Assembly: GCA_900291925.1 (NCBI GenBank)
Contig: UWYS01000013.1
Span: forward strand, 698,369 to 762,368
Source of the DNA: Thecaphora thlaspeos
Lineage: Eukaryota; Basidiomycota; Ustilaginomycetes; Urocystidales; Glomosporiaceae
DNA: 64,000 nt
Direction: 5' to 3'
How positions within the stretch are numbered: position 1 is the first letter of the stretch; each line of letters begins with the position of its first letter. The translations under genes and the position numbers were made by a program. Positions 55,026-64,000 of the stretch are shown one piece after another. The notes below the pieces were generated by a model. The model was not told the DNA's origin. It saw nothing but the letters and a program-made list of their open reading frames with translations, and did no database searches.

Positions 55026-56439
55026 TAGCGTGCCGCTCAAAAGGCACAGTTGGCGTAGTGTGGGTCCAGGGTGCTGCTCCATGGCATGCCGAGGGTACAG
55101 AGGCTAGTGCGTGGAGGGACGGCGCTGTCGGCCGGTAGCTTGTCGTTCCCTCTACAGTTCCCTCTACATTCACCGTCGACGACAAAGGTCGAATGGTGGT
55201 CGGTCGAGCCGGGATGAGGCAAGGTCTGACTTGCGCGAGTGACAGAGGGTCGGCGTTGGCCGAGATGGCTCGCTCGTTGATTGGACGTCGGAGCGGCGTC
55301 GACCGTGGCCCCAAGCCAACAAGCACGCAGGGCTCACCGGTGGCGGCGAGCACAGCGAGCACAGCAAGCACACACGCTCGCCTTAAGGACAGACGGTGAT
55401 CGGTCCCCCTTCTCTCTCCCTGTCCCTCTCAAACTCTCATCCACCGGAGAGACAAGGAGCGGTACATATAGAAAGATGTCGACACCCTGCTGCCCGCTTG
55501 ACCTCTGTACGGACCCGCCTCTTTTCTTTCCACACTGGGATCCTACGCCCTACGTGCCGTTGACGATGCCGTCGACACCGCTGCCTCTCCTCCTACCTTG
55601 CCATCTCGGTGTCGGTGCAGCTCGACCTTGTCTCGTCGCCCTCTCCCACCCACTGGCTGGATGGTCCTCATCCTCGCAGCGATCGTCTGGCTTCCATGCG
55701 ATGCAAGGGTACCACCGACATAGCGGCGGCAGTGAAGGGAGGAGGAGGAGGGTGTCGTCTTTCTTCCCTGGACAAAGGGCGAGGTCGAGCCAGGGCAATC
55801 ACACCTGAATGCGTATGAATTTCAACGGACAATGCAGAGAGGCTGAGTATCTACGTAGTAGTGATGCCATCTCGACGTCGATGACGAGGACGGCAAGGGG
55901 GAGGAGAGTCAGGCCGAGGCAGGGAAAGAGAGAGACAGAGAGAGAAAGCACAGGCGCAAGGCAGTGCGTCGACGGACGGCGCCGTTCAAGATGTTATCGC
56001 AATCTCGTGCAGCTGGACAGATGCATGGGATGATGGCCTGCCTTGTCTACAGTATCTCTATCTCATATCTGCTTTCTGCCCGGCCCAGGCCGGAGCGCTG
56101 GCGGATGCGCCTGCGCGTGCCGAGGGGAAAAAGGAAAGGCGGCGAGCAGCGAGTCACGCACAGCTTCACCCGCACGGCAGCACCCTCTCCCACCCGACGG
56201 ACGGACCGCCCTTCTGGATCCCGTGAAACTCAGCCCTTCTTCTCTCTGTCCCTCTCTTTTCCTTTCGCCTTCCACCTCGTTCCTTGTCCCAACCCGCCAA
56301 ACACCACCACCACCGCCACCACCACCACCACCACGCTCTCTACATGCACCGCTTGACATGACACCGCCGCCTTCCCCACTGCCACCACCCCTCGCCCACT
56401 TCCTCCTGCACTGCTTATCCGTACCCCCTCTCATCGCTT

Positions 56440-56440
<1 letters not shown>

Positions 56441-56478
<38 letters not shown>
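56441..56478. repeat. 38-nt poly-C homopolymer just upstream of ARG2
   Basis: An uninterrupted C run ending 40 bp before the ARG2 start codon, so in its 5' UTR or core promoter. Confidence 0.9.
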
Positions 56479-56479
<1 letters not shown>

Positions 56480-56518
56480 ACTCCCGCCTAATCTCGCCCC
56501 ACGCCGCACACGCCCACC

Positions 56519-59053
56519 ATGTCGAAACGAATGCAGAACCTCATCCTCGAGATCCTCCAGGCACAGCCTTCCCTCCGCGACTCAAAGTTCTACCTCAACA
56601 GCTTCGCACCCCGCAGGCCACCTCCGCCACCCCCACCACAGTCGCACCAGCATACACAGACACAGACTCCGCATCAGCAACCCTTCTCCCAGCACAACAC
56701 TCAGCCGCAACACCAGCAACAGCAGCAGAAGCGTCACAACCAAGGCGAGCCGTACCTCGAGTTCCCCGTTCCAGTCAACGTCGCCTACCCCGGCTCGCTC
56801 CATAACCCTTCCACAACGCTTGCAGACCCGGAGCGCGCCGCGCTCTCCCAGGCGACACGATCGTCGTCCTTGTCGTCCTCCCAGGGGACGCCGCTGCTCG
56901 CCTCCCAGCTGCCGCGTGCGATCCGCGAGCAGATCGAGCAGCGGTCCCGGTCCCCGTCGTCCTCGAGCACTAATGACGTCGCCGCGCCCCTACACCCGCA
57001 GACGCAGGACCACTCGACCGTCGCCATCCCCGCCACCACGTCCACCTCGGACTCGCTCGCCGACTCGCACACCGCCCTCGTCAAGATCCAGGGCCCCTTC
57101 ACCGACCGCCAGCTCGACTCGATCGCAGAGGGGCTCGTCTACCTCAAGAAGCTCGGCCTGGTCAGCGTCTGCGTCGTTGACCACGGCGACTGGTCCGAGT
57201 TCGCCGCAGAGGTCGATCAGCACGGCCACTATGTCGTCCAGAGCGAGGAGCTCGAGCAGCAGCGCATGGAGCAATGGCTCCACCCGACCGCCCGCGGCAG
57301 CACGCTAGCGTCAGCCTCCTCCAGCACCAGCACCAGCACCAGCGCGACCGCCTCGACCTCGACCGACAAGGGCAAGGAGAGGTTCGGCTCCGGGCTGCGT
57401 CCCGGCTTCATCGGGCGGAAGCAGGAGCGGCTGCGCAAGCGCATCCTCGCCGACACGCTCCGGCTCGCCGACGCGCTCAACCGCAAGGGCGCAATGGCGA
57501 GGCCGCTCCCGCAGGCCGTCGTCCGCGTCGATGCCAGGGCCGCCGCCGACGTCGAGCGAGAGGCACGACCGCCGCACCAGTCCCGCATCAACGACGAGGC
57601 CCACGCAGACGCCCTCGTCGCCGGCGGAGCATCGGCAGCCGCAGCATCAGCAACGCCGACCCTGCACCAGGGCGCGGCGGACGAGCTCAAGATGCGTCCG
57701 CCGCTCGTCTCGGACGACTCGCTTGCCTCGATCCGGTCGGCGCTAGCCGCCAACCAGATCCCCGTGTTGGCGCCCTTTGCGCTGTACGACAACGAGCTCG
57801 GGGGGACGCTCGACACCCTCTGCGTCAAGGCCGACGACGTGATGGTCGCGCTCACCCGAGACATGGTGGTGGCGGCGCGGCGGGCCGATGCGGAGCGCGA
57901 GCGCGCCGAGCAACTATCGGGACACGACGCCAACGACGAAGGGGCAGGCTCGAGTTCGGCGCTGCCGTACGGTTTCGGTGGCGATGTGGACCTGATGCCG
58001 CTGCGGCTGATGGTCATCAACCGCGAGGGCGGGATCCCCTCGCACGCGCGCGGCGGCGATCCCCACCTCTCGATCAACCTGGCATCCGAGCACCACCAGA
58101 TCAAGAGCTCGTTCATCTGGTCGCACAGCCACCCGACGGCGCTGCGCAACCTCGACGCCATCTCCGACTGCCTGAGCTACATGCCGCAGACGTCGTCGGG
58201 CGTGCTGGTGACGCACCGCTCGCCGCGCAGCCTGATTGCCAACCTGATCACCAACAAGGCGGCGCACAGTCCTTCGCTCCCGCACCGGCTGCTGGCCAAC
58301 AAGAAGGACGTCCGACACACGCCCACCATCATCCGGCCCGGGCTGCCGATCCGGGTGCTCGAGTCGTTCCACGCCGTGGACCAGGACAAGCTGACGGCGC
58401 TGATGGAGGCGTCCTTCCGGCGCAAGCTCGACCGCGCCGGTTACTTCGATCGTCTCTGGCGCAAGCTCGACTTTGTCATCGTCACGGGCGACTACCAGGG
58501 CGCGGCGATCGTCACGCGCGAGAACGCGCCGGACGACGACGACGTGGAGCGCGCGGAGCCGATCGCGTACCTGGACAAGTTCGCCGTGCTGCCGTCGATG
58601 CAAGGGAGCGGCACGGTGGACTTCCTCTGGGGAGCGTTGCGCGACGAGGTGCAAGGTCTCGGCCTGCTCGACGCGCTCAACGACAACGGCGGAAAGGGAG
58701 GCTACGGTCGCGGACGCGATCTGGTCTGGAAGAGCCGAAGCAACAACCCGGTCAACAAGTGGTACTACGAGCGGAGCAACGGCTTCGTCCGCATCGTCCT
58801 GGACGACGAGGCGAAGCGACGAACGGCGGAGAGGGCAAAGCAGGGACAAGTAGCCACACCGGCGTGGCAACTATTCTGGTGCGATGCCGAAGACAAGCTA
58901 GCACGTCTTAGCGGTGAGAGGAAACTCGCCGCTGGACCCTCGTCGGCGCTGCAGGAGGAGGAGCGAACTGTGGTCCGACGACGAGTTCGCACGCGACGCC
59001 GCGACGGGGCCGGGGCCTACTCCGACCCACCTCGACCGCCGATCCCCTCCTGA
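56519..59053 (+). CDS. ARG2: N-acetylglutamate synthase (arginine biosynthesis)
   Basis: A single exon of 844 residues starting MSKRMQNLILEILQAQPSLR in a good context (ccaccATG). After a Pro/Gln/His-rich segment comes the amino-acid-kinase-like half ('KIQGPFTDRQLDSIAEGLVY', 'LGLVSVCVVDHGDWSEF', 'LRLMVINREGGIPSHARGG', 'GVLVTHRSPRSLIANLI') and then the vertebrate-like NAT domain ('FRRKLDRAGYFDRLWRKLDF', 'IAYLDKFAVLPSMQGSGTVD', 'LVWKSRSNNPVNKWYYERSN'). It makes N-acetylglutamate from glutamate and acetyl-CoA in mitochondria, the first arginine step. No clear mitochondrial presequence is obvious beyond the basic N-terminus. Low-complexity insertions and a basic tail make it longer than yeast Arg2 (574). 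Confidence 0.92.
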   Translation: MSKRMQNLILEILQAQPSLRDSKFYLNSFAPRRPPPPPPPQSHQHTQTQTPHQQPFSQHNTQPQHQQQQQKRHNQGEPYLEFPVPVNVAYPGSLHNPSTTLADPERAALSQATRSSSLSSSQGTPLLASQLPRAIREQIEQRSRSPSSSSTNDVAAPLHPQTQDHSTVAIPATTSTSDSLADSHTALVKIQGPFTDRQLDSIAEGLVYLKKLGLVSVCVVDHGDWSEFAAEVDQHGHYVVQSEELEQQRMEQWLHPTARGSTLASASSSTSTSTSATASTSTDKGKERFGSGLRPGFIGRKQERLRKRILADTLRLADALNRKGAMARPLPQAVVRVDARAAADVEREARPPHQSRINDEAHADALVAGGASAAAASATPTLHQGAADELKMRPPLVSDDSLASIRSALAANQIPVLAPFALYDNELGGTLDTLCVKADDVMVALTRDMVVAARRADAERERAEQLSGHDANDEGAGSSSALPYGFGGDVDLMPLRLMVINREGGIPSHARGGDPHLSINLASEHHQIKSSFIWSHSHPTALRNLDAISDCLSYMPQTSSGVLVTHRSPRSLIANLITNKAAHSPSLPHRLLANKKDVRHTPTIIRPGLPIRVLESFHAVDQDKLTALMEASFRRKLDRAGYFDRLWRKLDFVIVTGDYQGAAIVTRENAPDDDDVERAEPIAYLDKFAVLPSMQGSGTVDFLWGALRDEVQGLGLLDALNDNGGKGGYGRGRDLVWKSRSNNPVNKWYYERSNGFVRIVLDDEAKRRTAERAKQGQVATPAWQLFWCDAEDKLARLSGERKLAAGPSSALQEEERTVVRRRVRTRRRDGAGAYSDPPRPPIPS

Positions 59054-60126
59054 CGCTCCTCCCTATTGTAGCACCAGAGGAAAGAGGCAGACTGGAGAGG
59101 TGGGCGAAATGTATGGGAACCATCCCGAGCGCCTGGAAAGATTAAAAGGCGGTCGGACGTCGACGCCCAATGTTGAGTTGTTCAGCATGGGGCAGTGTAG
59201 AGCGAGAGACGCGGTGCAGCACGGGCGAGAGAAATAAAGACGCACCGGTCGACAATAGGGTTAGGGATAGGGCTAGGGGGACAGGTCGTTGGGGTTTATG
59301 TCGATACGCGTCGCGCAACGTCCACTCTGCCTTGTTTCTTTTCCCTGTCGCGACGTCACTTTGCACAGGACTTTGCACTGGTGAGCCACCGACCGAGTTA
59401 ATGAGAACTAGTCGAAATGCGATTCACAAAAAAGTGTCGGAGAGCGTAGCTAGGGGAAAAAAGCGACACAATATCTAGACGAGGAGAAAGTTGTGAGAGG
59501 AAAGGGGAGAAAAAGAACAAGAATGGCGCGAGGCGAGAAACGGCCGAGAGTAGTGGGATGGAGATGCAGATGCGCCGAGGAAGGAGAAGTAAGCTTGCGT
59601 AACTACTAGACGACGAGCGATGAAAGAGGCAACAACGAAACGAGCAAGATATCAACACATAGGAACGAGCCAAGGGTGAGGTTTTTTGGGCCCGGCAGAT
59701 GCAGCCGCCCGCACGGCTCACACGAAGCAAAGAAAGGAAGATCTCATTTGAACGGAGGTCACAAGGTCGACCTGAAAAGAATTCCGGCGCTGACACAAGG
59801 TACCGCCCCGGACTAAATGCCAAAAAAGGTCTGAACAGTGAAGAGGTGGGACGAGATAACGAACAAAGGTGGGCGGGGAAAAGAAAAGACAGAGCTAAAA
59901 AAAGGAAGTGGCTGCGACACAGGAATACTAAGCGATGCGTGAAAGAGGACAAAGTGAGAGTATGACGGTGGTGCGAAGGAACGAGGGGAGAGAAGGATGG
60001 GTTGCAGAGGAAACGTAGTTGGACGAGAATCATCGAGGTGTGGGTGCTGGCAAAAGCGGTCGGACTCGCCGCAAAGAATGCTGTGTTTCGGCTACAGGCT
60101 CGTTTTGACTAGCTGGCCTCAGTGCT
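59054..60126. other. Convergent intergenic with a short telomere-like block
   Basis: 3' flanks of ARG2 and the secreted-protein gene. At 59255-59280 it holds [29 protein letters not shown] units. The remainder is purine-rich on the plus strand (about 59480-60010) and no gene is recognised. Confidence 0.5.
59255..59280 (+). repeat. Degenerate interstitial telomeric repeat
   Basis: Four successive units taggg/ttaggg/ataggg/ctaggggg in the same orientation as the terminal telomere 4.6 kb away. Confidence 0.6.
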
Positions 60127-61452
60127 CTATGCCGTCGCAGGTCCGATAGCGACATTACCGAATGCGACACCTAGGCCTTTCGGCATGTCTCCTATCTCTA
60201 TCGCAACAACCTTGACAGTGCGAATATTATCCCTGTAGTAGGCTTCGAACGACTCGGCGCTGTTATGTTGGGGGAATATCACATGGATGACAAAACCGCC
60301 AACCTGGAAGTCTTTATATGCAGACTCAACTTGATGAAAAGGAGAGGGCAGAGAGCGAACTTTATGGGAGCTTTTCCAGAATCCGCGAAAGTTATAGACG
60401 GGTCTCTTCATTTCCTCGGTGGTTTGGTCGCTGTTGATCCACTCAAAGCGTCTAGCTGGATCATTGCTGAGCTGTTGGCGGATCTTGTAGACTCTTTGGA
60501 GCCAGTTTCGCAATTCATCGTCGGCAATGAGGGTGGTAGCTGTCTGTTTCGGGTTTTCTAGCTGATTCATAAGCTTTGCCCAAAGCTCATTTCGGCTCAT
60601 GAGTCTGCTGCCTTCGTCCGTGAGCTTTTCTATCTCCGCTTTCAAGCCGTCTTTGGAGCGAGGAACAGTCCAGATAGCTTCAGCAGAGGCCTGTCCGCGG
60701 CGCTCATCTGCATAGGGCAAGGGATCGTGGGTGAATAGATGGCTCGAGCTGCCGTAGTCTTGCTGCTGGGGGTAGTGCTCGAGCTGCTGGGGGTAGTGTC
60801 CGGGCTGCTGGGGGTAGTGCTCGAGCTGCTGGGGGTAGTGTCCGGGCTGCGGGGGTAGTGCTCGAGCTGCTGGGGTAGTGCTCGAGCTGCTGGGGTAGTG
60901 CTCGAGCTGCTGGGGGTAGTGTCCGGGCTGCTGGGGGTAGTGCTCGAGCTGCTGGGGGTAGTGCTCGAGCTGCTGGGGGTAGTGCTCGAGCTGCTGAGGG
61001 TAGTGCCCGGGCTGCTGAGAGTAGTGCTCCCAAGGCTGATGGACGACTTGCAGTTGCTGCTGAGGATGCCTAAAGTCCACCGAGTCAAGAGGAACATGCT
61101 CATGGTACGGATACGTCGGAATCGAATGGTATTGCGGATCATAGAGCGGCTGATGGATGTCATGCTGCGGAGCCTGCCATGCGCCTTGACCGACGTAGGG
61201 AGACAAGCCGAGGGGGCTGCCCGTATGCTGTTGTTCAAGCGTGGGGGACTGATTGCCATACGGGTGGAGGTTTGAGAGGAAGTCGAATGGATTGTGGGTG
61301 TCTTGGACAGAATGGTCAACCCGATTGACGACTTGGCCAATCTCGTCACCGAATGGCATCCTCTTGTGCAGCACGGCCGTGGGCAATGCCGAGGCGAGGC
61401 CGAGGTACGCGATGGCGACGGCGGGAAGAACGTGGAGAGGAGGCAACTTCAT
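60127..61452 (-). CDS. Secreted tandem-repeat protein (effector/surface-protein candidate)
   Basis: A single exon of 441 residues. The start at 61452 was chosen because MKLPPLHVLPAVAIAYLGLA, ending near SALPTA, is a good signal peptide; a dibasic HKR site that Kex2 could cut follows. The middle contains about a dozen 7-residue repeats, EHYPQQL or GHYPQQP (21-bp units at about 60757-61030). Around residues 200-220 the repeat switches to 'SSSSTTPAARALPPQP' because three consecutive units lost one base each. The C-terminal half (from about SKDGLKAEIEKLTDEG) is non-repetitive, charged and not recognised; it ends 'GVAFGNVAIGPATA'. A subtelomeric secreted repeat protein suggests a surface or host-interaction role; this is inference only. 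Confidence 0.75.
   Translation of the reverse strand: MKLPPLHVLPAVAIAYLGLASALPTAVLHKRMPFGDEIGQVVNRVDHSVQDTHNPFDFLSNLHPYGNQSPTLEQQHTGSPLGLSPYVGQGAWQAPQHDIHQPLYDPQYHSIPTYPYHEHVPLDSVDFRHPQQQLQVVHQPWEHYSQQPGHYPQQLEHYPQQLEHYPQQLEHYPQQPGHYPQQLEHYPSSSSTTPAARALPPQPGHYPQQLEHYPQQPGHYPQQLEHYPQQQDYGSSSHLFTHDPLPYADERRGQASAEAIWTVPRSKDGLKAEIEKLTDEGSRLMSRNELWAKLMNQLENPKQTATTLIADDELRNWLQRVYKIRQQLSNDPARRFEWINSDQTTEEMKRPVYNFRGFWKSSHKVRSLPSPFHQVESAYKDFQVGGFVIHVIFPQHNSAESFEAYYRDNIRTVKVVAIEIGDMPKGLGVAFGNVAIGPATA
60757..61030. repeat. 21-bp coding minisatellite
   Basis: Units such as gctgctgggggtagtgctcga (21 bp) repeated about 13 times within the secreted-protein gene, with two sequence types (ctcgag and gtccgg). 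Three units at 60841-60905 are 20 bp. Confidence 0.9.
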
Positions 61453-63358
61453 GGTCGGGGAAAAAGTCGGGTAGGGCGATGGCGGTGGAAGTCTGGGGGA
61501 GGCTGAAGGGTGGGGACAAGGTGGCAAAGGAAAAGTTGAGTTAGAGTGGTGTGTAGATGAATTGAGAGGCGAGGAAGGCGTAAATTGGAAGTAGGAGAGG
61601 ATTGAGGGATGAGGGATGAGGGATGAGGGATGAGGGATGAGGGAAGTGAAGAAGAAGGTCGATAGGAAAGAGCGTATTTATAGAGCTCGAGTGTGAAGTT
61701 AAGCTACGTGGGAGCATTCTAGACAGGGAAAGTGCGAGCGAGATACCTGACTCCCGCGGATGCTGTGAAGGCGGAGAAAAATGGAGCACCTTGATGGCGC
61801 ATCCATATGGTGCGATGTACTTACTGGCAACAAGATGTTGTTGCATAGTCAACAGCGATGCCACCGATCCTCTTCTGACTCTTTCGGAGGGTTACCAGGA
61901 GAGTTCAAATGGACGACACGGGGGACGGCGAGGGGCCGAGGTGGGTGGAAGAGAAAGAAAGTGGACAAGTGTAGCGGCAGAGGTCATTGCTTGATGAATG
62001 GGTACTAGCTGCAGCGGTGTGGGATGGTGGAGCGTGATCCCAGATAGCCCCGATGCTTGTGCAGGAGAGAAAGTACAAAAAGTACTGAAATTGCACCGGA
62101 TTTCTGACCGGCAGTAGCACTCGATTTCTGACTGGCAGTCAGGCCTGCGACACGGAGGCTGATTGGACGGGAGCGGGCCTGGCGAGCGGAGAGAGGGCTA
62201 CCAAGAGCCAGGAAACGTGAGGTGGAGTGCAGAGGAGACATGGACGTAAGGAGGAAAGGAGCTGGGAGCTGGGAGCTGGGAGCTGGTATGCGTCGAGGCG
62301 GACTGCGCGTCACACTCAAGCGAGGAAAGAGAAACATAAGGATTGCGGACAAGAGGCCACTAGGGCGGCTCGGCTCGTTCCCTGGCGTTGGCACAGAGAA
62401 CAGCGCCTAAGAGCTACAGCGCCGTACAAAGGAGAGGGTGGGTGGGGAAGAAAAGGGAGGAAGACGAGGAACGAGTCGAGAAGGGGAGTCTTGACGAAGG
62501 GAATGGAGAAGGAGAAGGAGGACATGTCAAGTAACGAGGAGACAAATGACGTGGCGCATGTGGGTGGGTGTGTGTGCTGGCAGTTGCTCGACGGCGAGCG
62601 CTCGGATCCGGCGGGCTCGTCTCGAGCTGGGCCAACCTGACGGCCCTCACGCTTGTTGCACTGACATGATCCGCGGTAATTAGACAGCTGCTGCCTATTG
62701 GTGACTGACTATTGAGCGCCAAACAACCCAGCGGCTCCTTTGTGCGTGTCTGACCCCCTTTTCTCGCACTGGCCCCACTTCCTTAGTTGCCCAACGTTTG
62801 TGCCTTTATTTCATTCCTGTCTTTCTTCCGCACCACTTGCTTCAACAACTTAATCAGAGATTTCACTCTATCGACGCTGCAATGGTCCAATTTGCCCCCC
62901 CCTCCTCGTCATCGCTACTGGTGCCTTTCTCCTCCGCTCTGGTGCGGTGCGTTCGATCCCAGTCGGTATCTTGCCCTTGGATGAGCTCGGAAAACCCTTT
63001 GCCAACACCAGGCAGGAAGAGCCTGTGGATACCTTGTCTCGCTGCTTCGCGCCGGCTTCCCGTCTACAATAAGCTTCCAGATTGACCTTGGATCATGTTT
63101 GAGTTGATGAATGTTTTCTTCTTGTCCGCCTCTGAGTCTCGGCGCTTGATGTTGCGCTCACGGTGGCTGTCGGGGCGGTGGGGCGGCAAGGCGAGGCGTG
63201 GCGACGGTTGGGAGCGGGCGCGTGTGAGGGTGCACGGCAAGCAAAATGGAGGTTTTTTGTTTTTTTTTTGGATTGACTTTGACGAGGTGCGTTGGTGCAG
63301 AGAGCTGGGGAGACGATCTAGCCCTCTTGAGACGCGGCGGCGTGCAAAGAGCCTCTGG
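61453..63358. other. Subtelomeric intergenic region
   Basis: Contains a (GATGAGG)n heptamer run at about 61605-61642 in the secreted-protein 5' flank, a repeated gatttctgac(c/t)ggcagt near 62099-62141, and gagctgg repeats near 62260-62285. An ATG frame at 62882 (MVQFAPPSSSSLLVPFSSAL, 67 codons) has no recognised family. No convincing gene. Confidence 0.4.
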
Positions 63359-63830
63359 GTGCTCGACACAAACGTCCTCCTCCTCCTCGCTGGACCTGCT
63401 CCGCCCGCTCGCCGACTACATCCTCGAGCAGAAGGTCGCTTCCCTCCACGATCCCGCCGCCTTTGCACCTTCTCCCATTGCCCTCGTCGTCCCCTACACC
63501 GTCATACAGGAGCTCGACGCGCAAAAGACAACCAACAGGGAGACCACAAAGCTTCCGGCCGCTGGCTGGCACGGTTGCAGCCCTCGCGCCCAGCGCCTCT
63601 CGTCACTCGCATGCCAAGTGTCCCGCTGGATGCTCTCAACGCTCAAGGTGCAGAAACACCTTGCACTCGACCAACGACAGGCCACACTGCTGCTTGCTCC
63701 AGGCCACAGGGTGCTCTATGGCCAGACGCACTTGCACCACCTCGCTACACGGTGGCAGAAGCGATGCAACAATGACCAGGAGATTGTTGCGTTCTGCAAG
63801 AGGCAGCACGACGAGGTTGGCGGCGTCGTC
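63350..63830 (+). pseudogene. PIN-domain (SWT1-like) gene fragment truncated by the telomere
   Basis: 'SLWVLDTNVLL' (63353 on) gives the first PIN strand with its metal-binding Asp. The frame shifts in a CTC run (about 63374-63389) and continues as 'LDLLRPLADYILEQKVASLH', 'IALVVPYTVIQELDAQKTTN', 'CQVSRWMLSTLKVQKHLA' and 'NNDQEIVAFCKRQHDE', then 'GGVV', where TTAGGG repeats begin at 63831. The VLDTNVLL...VIPxxVxQELD...ND pattern matches PIN nucleases of the SWT1 type. The remaining catalytic Asp segment is missing. Both the frameshift and the truncation say it is dead. Family call moderate; truncation by the telomere is read directly. Confidence 0.65.
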
Positions 63831-64000
63831 TTAGGGTTGGGATTAGAGTGAACTTAGGGTTAAGGTTAAGGGTTTAGGGTTAGGGTTAAGGTTGGGTTAG
63901 GGTTAGGGTTAGGGTTAGGGTTAGGGTTAGGGTTAGGGTTAGGGTTAGGGTTAGGGTTAGGGTTAGGGTTAGGGTTAGGGTTAGGGTTAGGGTTAGGGTT
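63831..64000 (+). repeat. Telomere, (TTAGGG)n
   Basis: The first 60 bp are degenerate (ttagggttgggattagag, ttaaggttaaggg, gtttaggg); from about 63895 perfect TTAGGG units run to the window edge. The G-rich strand points to the right end, so this is the true right chromosome terminus. Confidence 0.97.

Larger units (their letters stand above)
53656..56518. other. Long intergenic region rich in simple repeats (SET gene to ARG2)
   Basis: About 2.9 kb without a recognised gene. It contains two long poly-C runs and a heptamer minisatellite (annotated separately), an AGA-rich run at about 53729-53760, and a GA-rich run near 55925-55950. Long open frames over the minisatellite are products of the repeat. 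Confidence 0.5.

Noticed and set aside
54730..55371. Minus-strand open frame of 213 codons with Pro/Ser/Thr repeats over the minisatellite
   Set aside because: It is the translation of the GGGTTGA-type heptamer; several frames are open for the same reason and no other coding sign exists.
57229..58911. Long frames on both strands inside ARG2
   Set aside because: Shadows of the GC-rich ARG2 coding sequence with no recognised motifs.
62882..63085. 67-codon ATG frame (MVQFAPPSSSS...) near the telomere
   Set aside because: No family, no signal peptide of good quality and no conservation that I can judge; left as intergenic.
63831..64000. Possible CRISPR-like or satellite array at the right end
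   Set aside because: The unit is exactly TTAGGG in telomeric orientation; no spacers.
1..64000. A novel biosynthetic or defence gene cluster
   Set aside because: The genes are unrelated housekeeping functions with their own promoters; no co-directional cluster of enzymes, transporter and regulator is present. The odd material is mobile or decayed DNA.

Overview
This 64 kb window is the right-hand end of a fungal chromosome. It is GC-rich and gene-dense, with short introns (mostly GTGAGT/GTAAGT...CAG), and it ends in TTAGGG telomeric repeats. The gene content (PacC/Rim101 factor, division-1 chitin synthase, Air-type TRAMP knuckle protein, NatB subunit, PEX11, isocitrate lyase, N-acetylglutamate synthase), the intron style and the remnants of KDZ and pogo-like transposons suggest a basidiomycete, most likely a smut-related one (Ustilaginomycotina). 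That last placement is inference.

Layout: 1-2.5 kb IPI1 (minus, runs off the left edge), divergent from PEX11 (3.0-4.0 kb). 4.7-5.6 kb a decayed RTA1-type membrane protein gene. 7.0-9.1 kb a graveyard of KDZ-transposase fragments plus a 78-bp fold-back repeat. 9.9-12.7 kb RIM101/PacC with PacC-type sites in its own promoter. 13.1-16.6 kb MSH3, divergent from BET2 (16.8-18.5 kb). 18.7-19.4 kb NAA20. 20.4-26.1 kb a 1,884-residue Ser/acid-rich protein of unknown role. 28.0-31.4 kb chitin synthase. 33.0-36.0 kb an arrestin-related adaptor. 36.6-38.5 kb an Air1/2-like protein, divergent from RPB6 (38.8-39.5 kb). 40.8 kb the 25-codon RPL41. 41.4-42.9 kb a damaged short-chain dehydrogenase. 43.4-45.3 kb isocitrate lyase. 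46.7-48.1 kb TSR3. 49.0-52.85 kb two adjacent, oppositely oriented pogo-like elements. 52.9-53.7 kb a small SET protein. 56.5-59.1 kb ARG2/NAGS. 60.1-61.5 kb a secreted tandem-repeat protein. 63.36-63.83 kb a PIN-domain gene fragment cut off by the telomere (63.83-64.0 kb).

The functional genes are mostly housekeeping: ribosome biogenesis and RNA surveillance (IPI1, TSR3, AIR, RPL41), transcription (RPB6, RIM101), wall synthesis (CHS), trafficking (BET2, arrestin adaptor), peroxisome and glyoxylate metabolism (PEX11, ICL1) and arginine synthesis (ARG2). They do not form an operon-like system. The unusual material is the decayed and mobile DNA and the chromosome end. Exon boundaries were worked out by hand from splice consensus, reading frame and family conservation; no searches were run.
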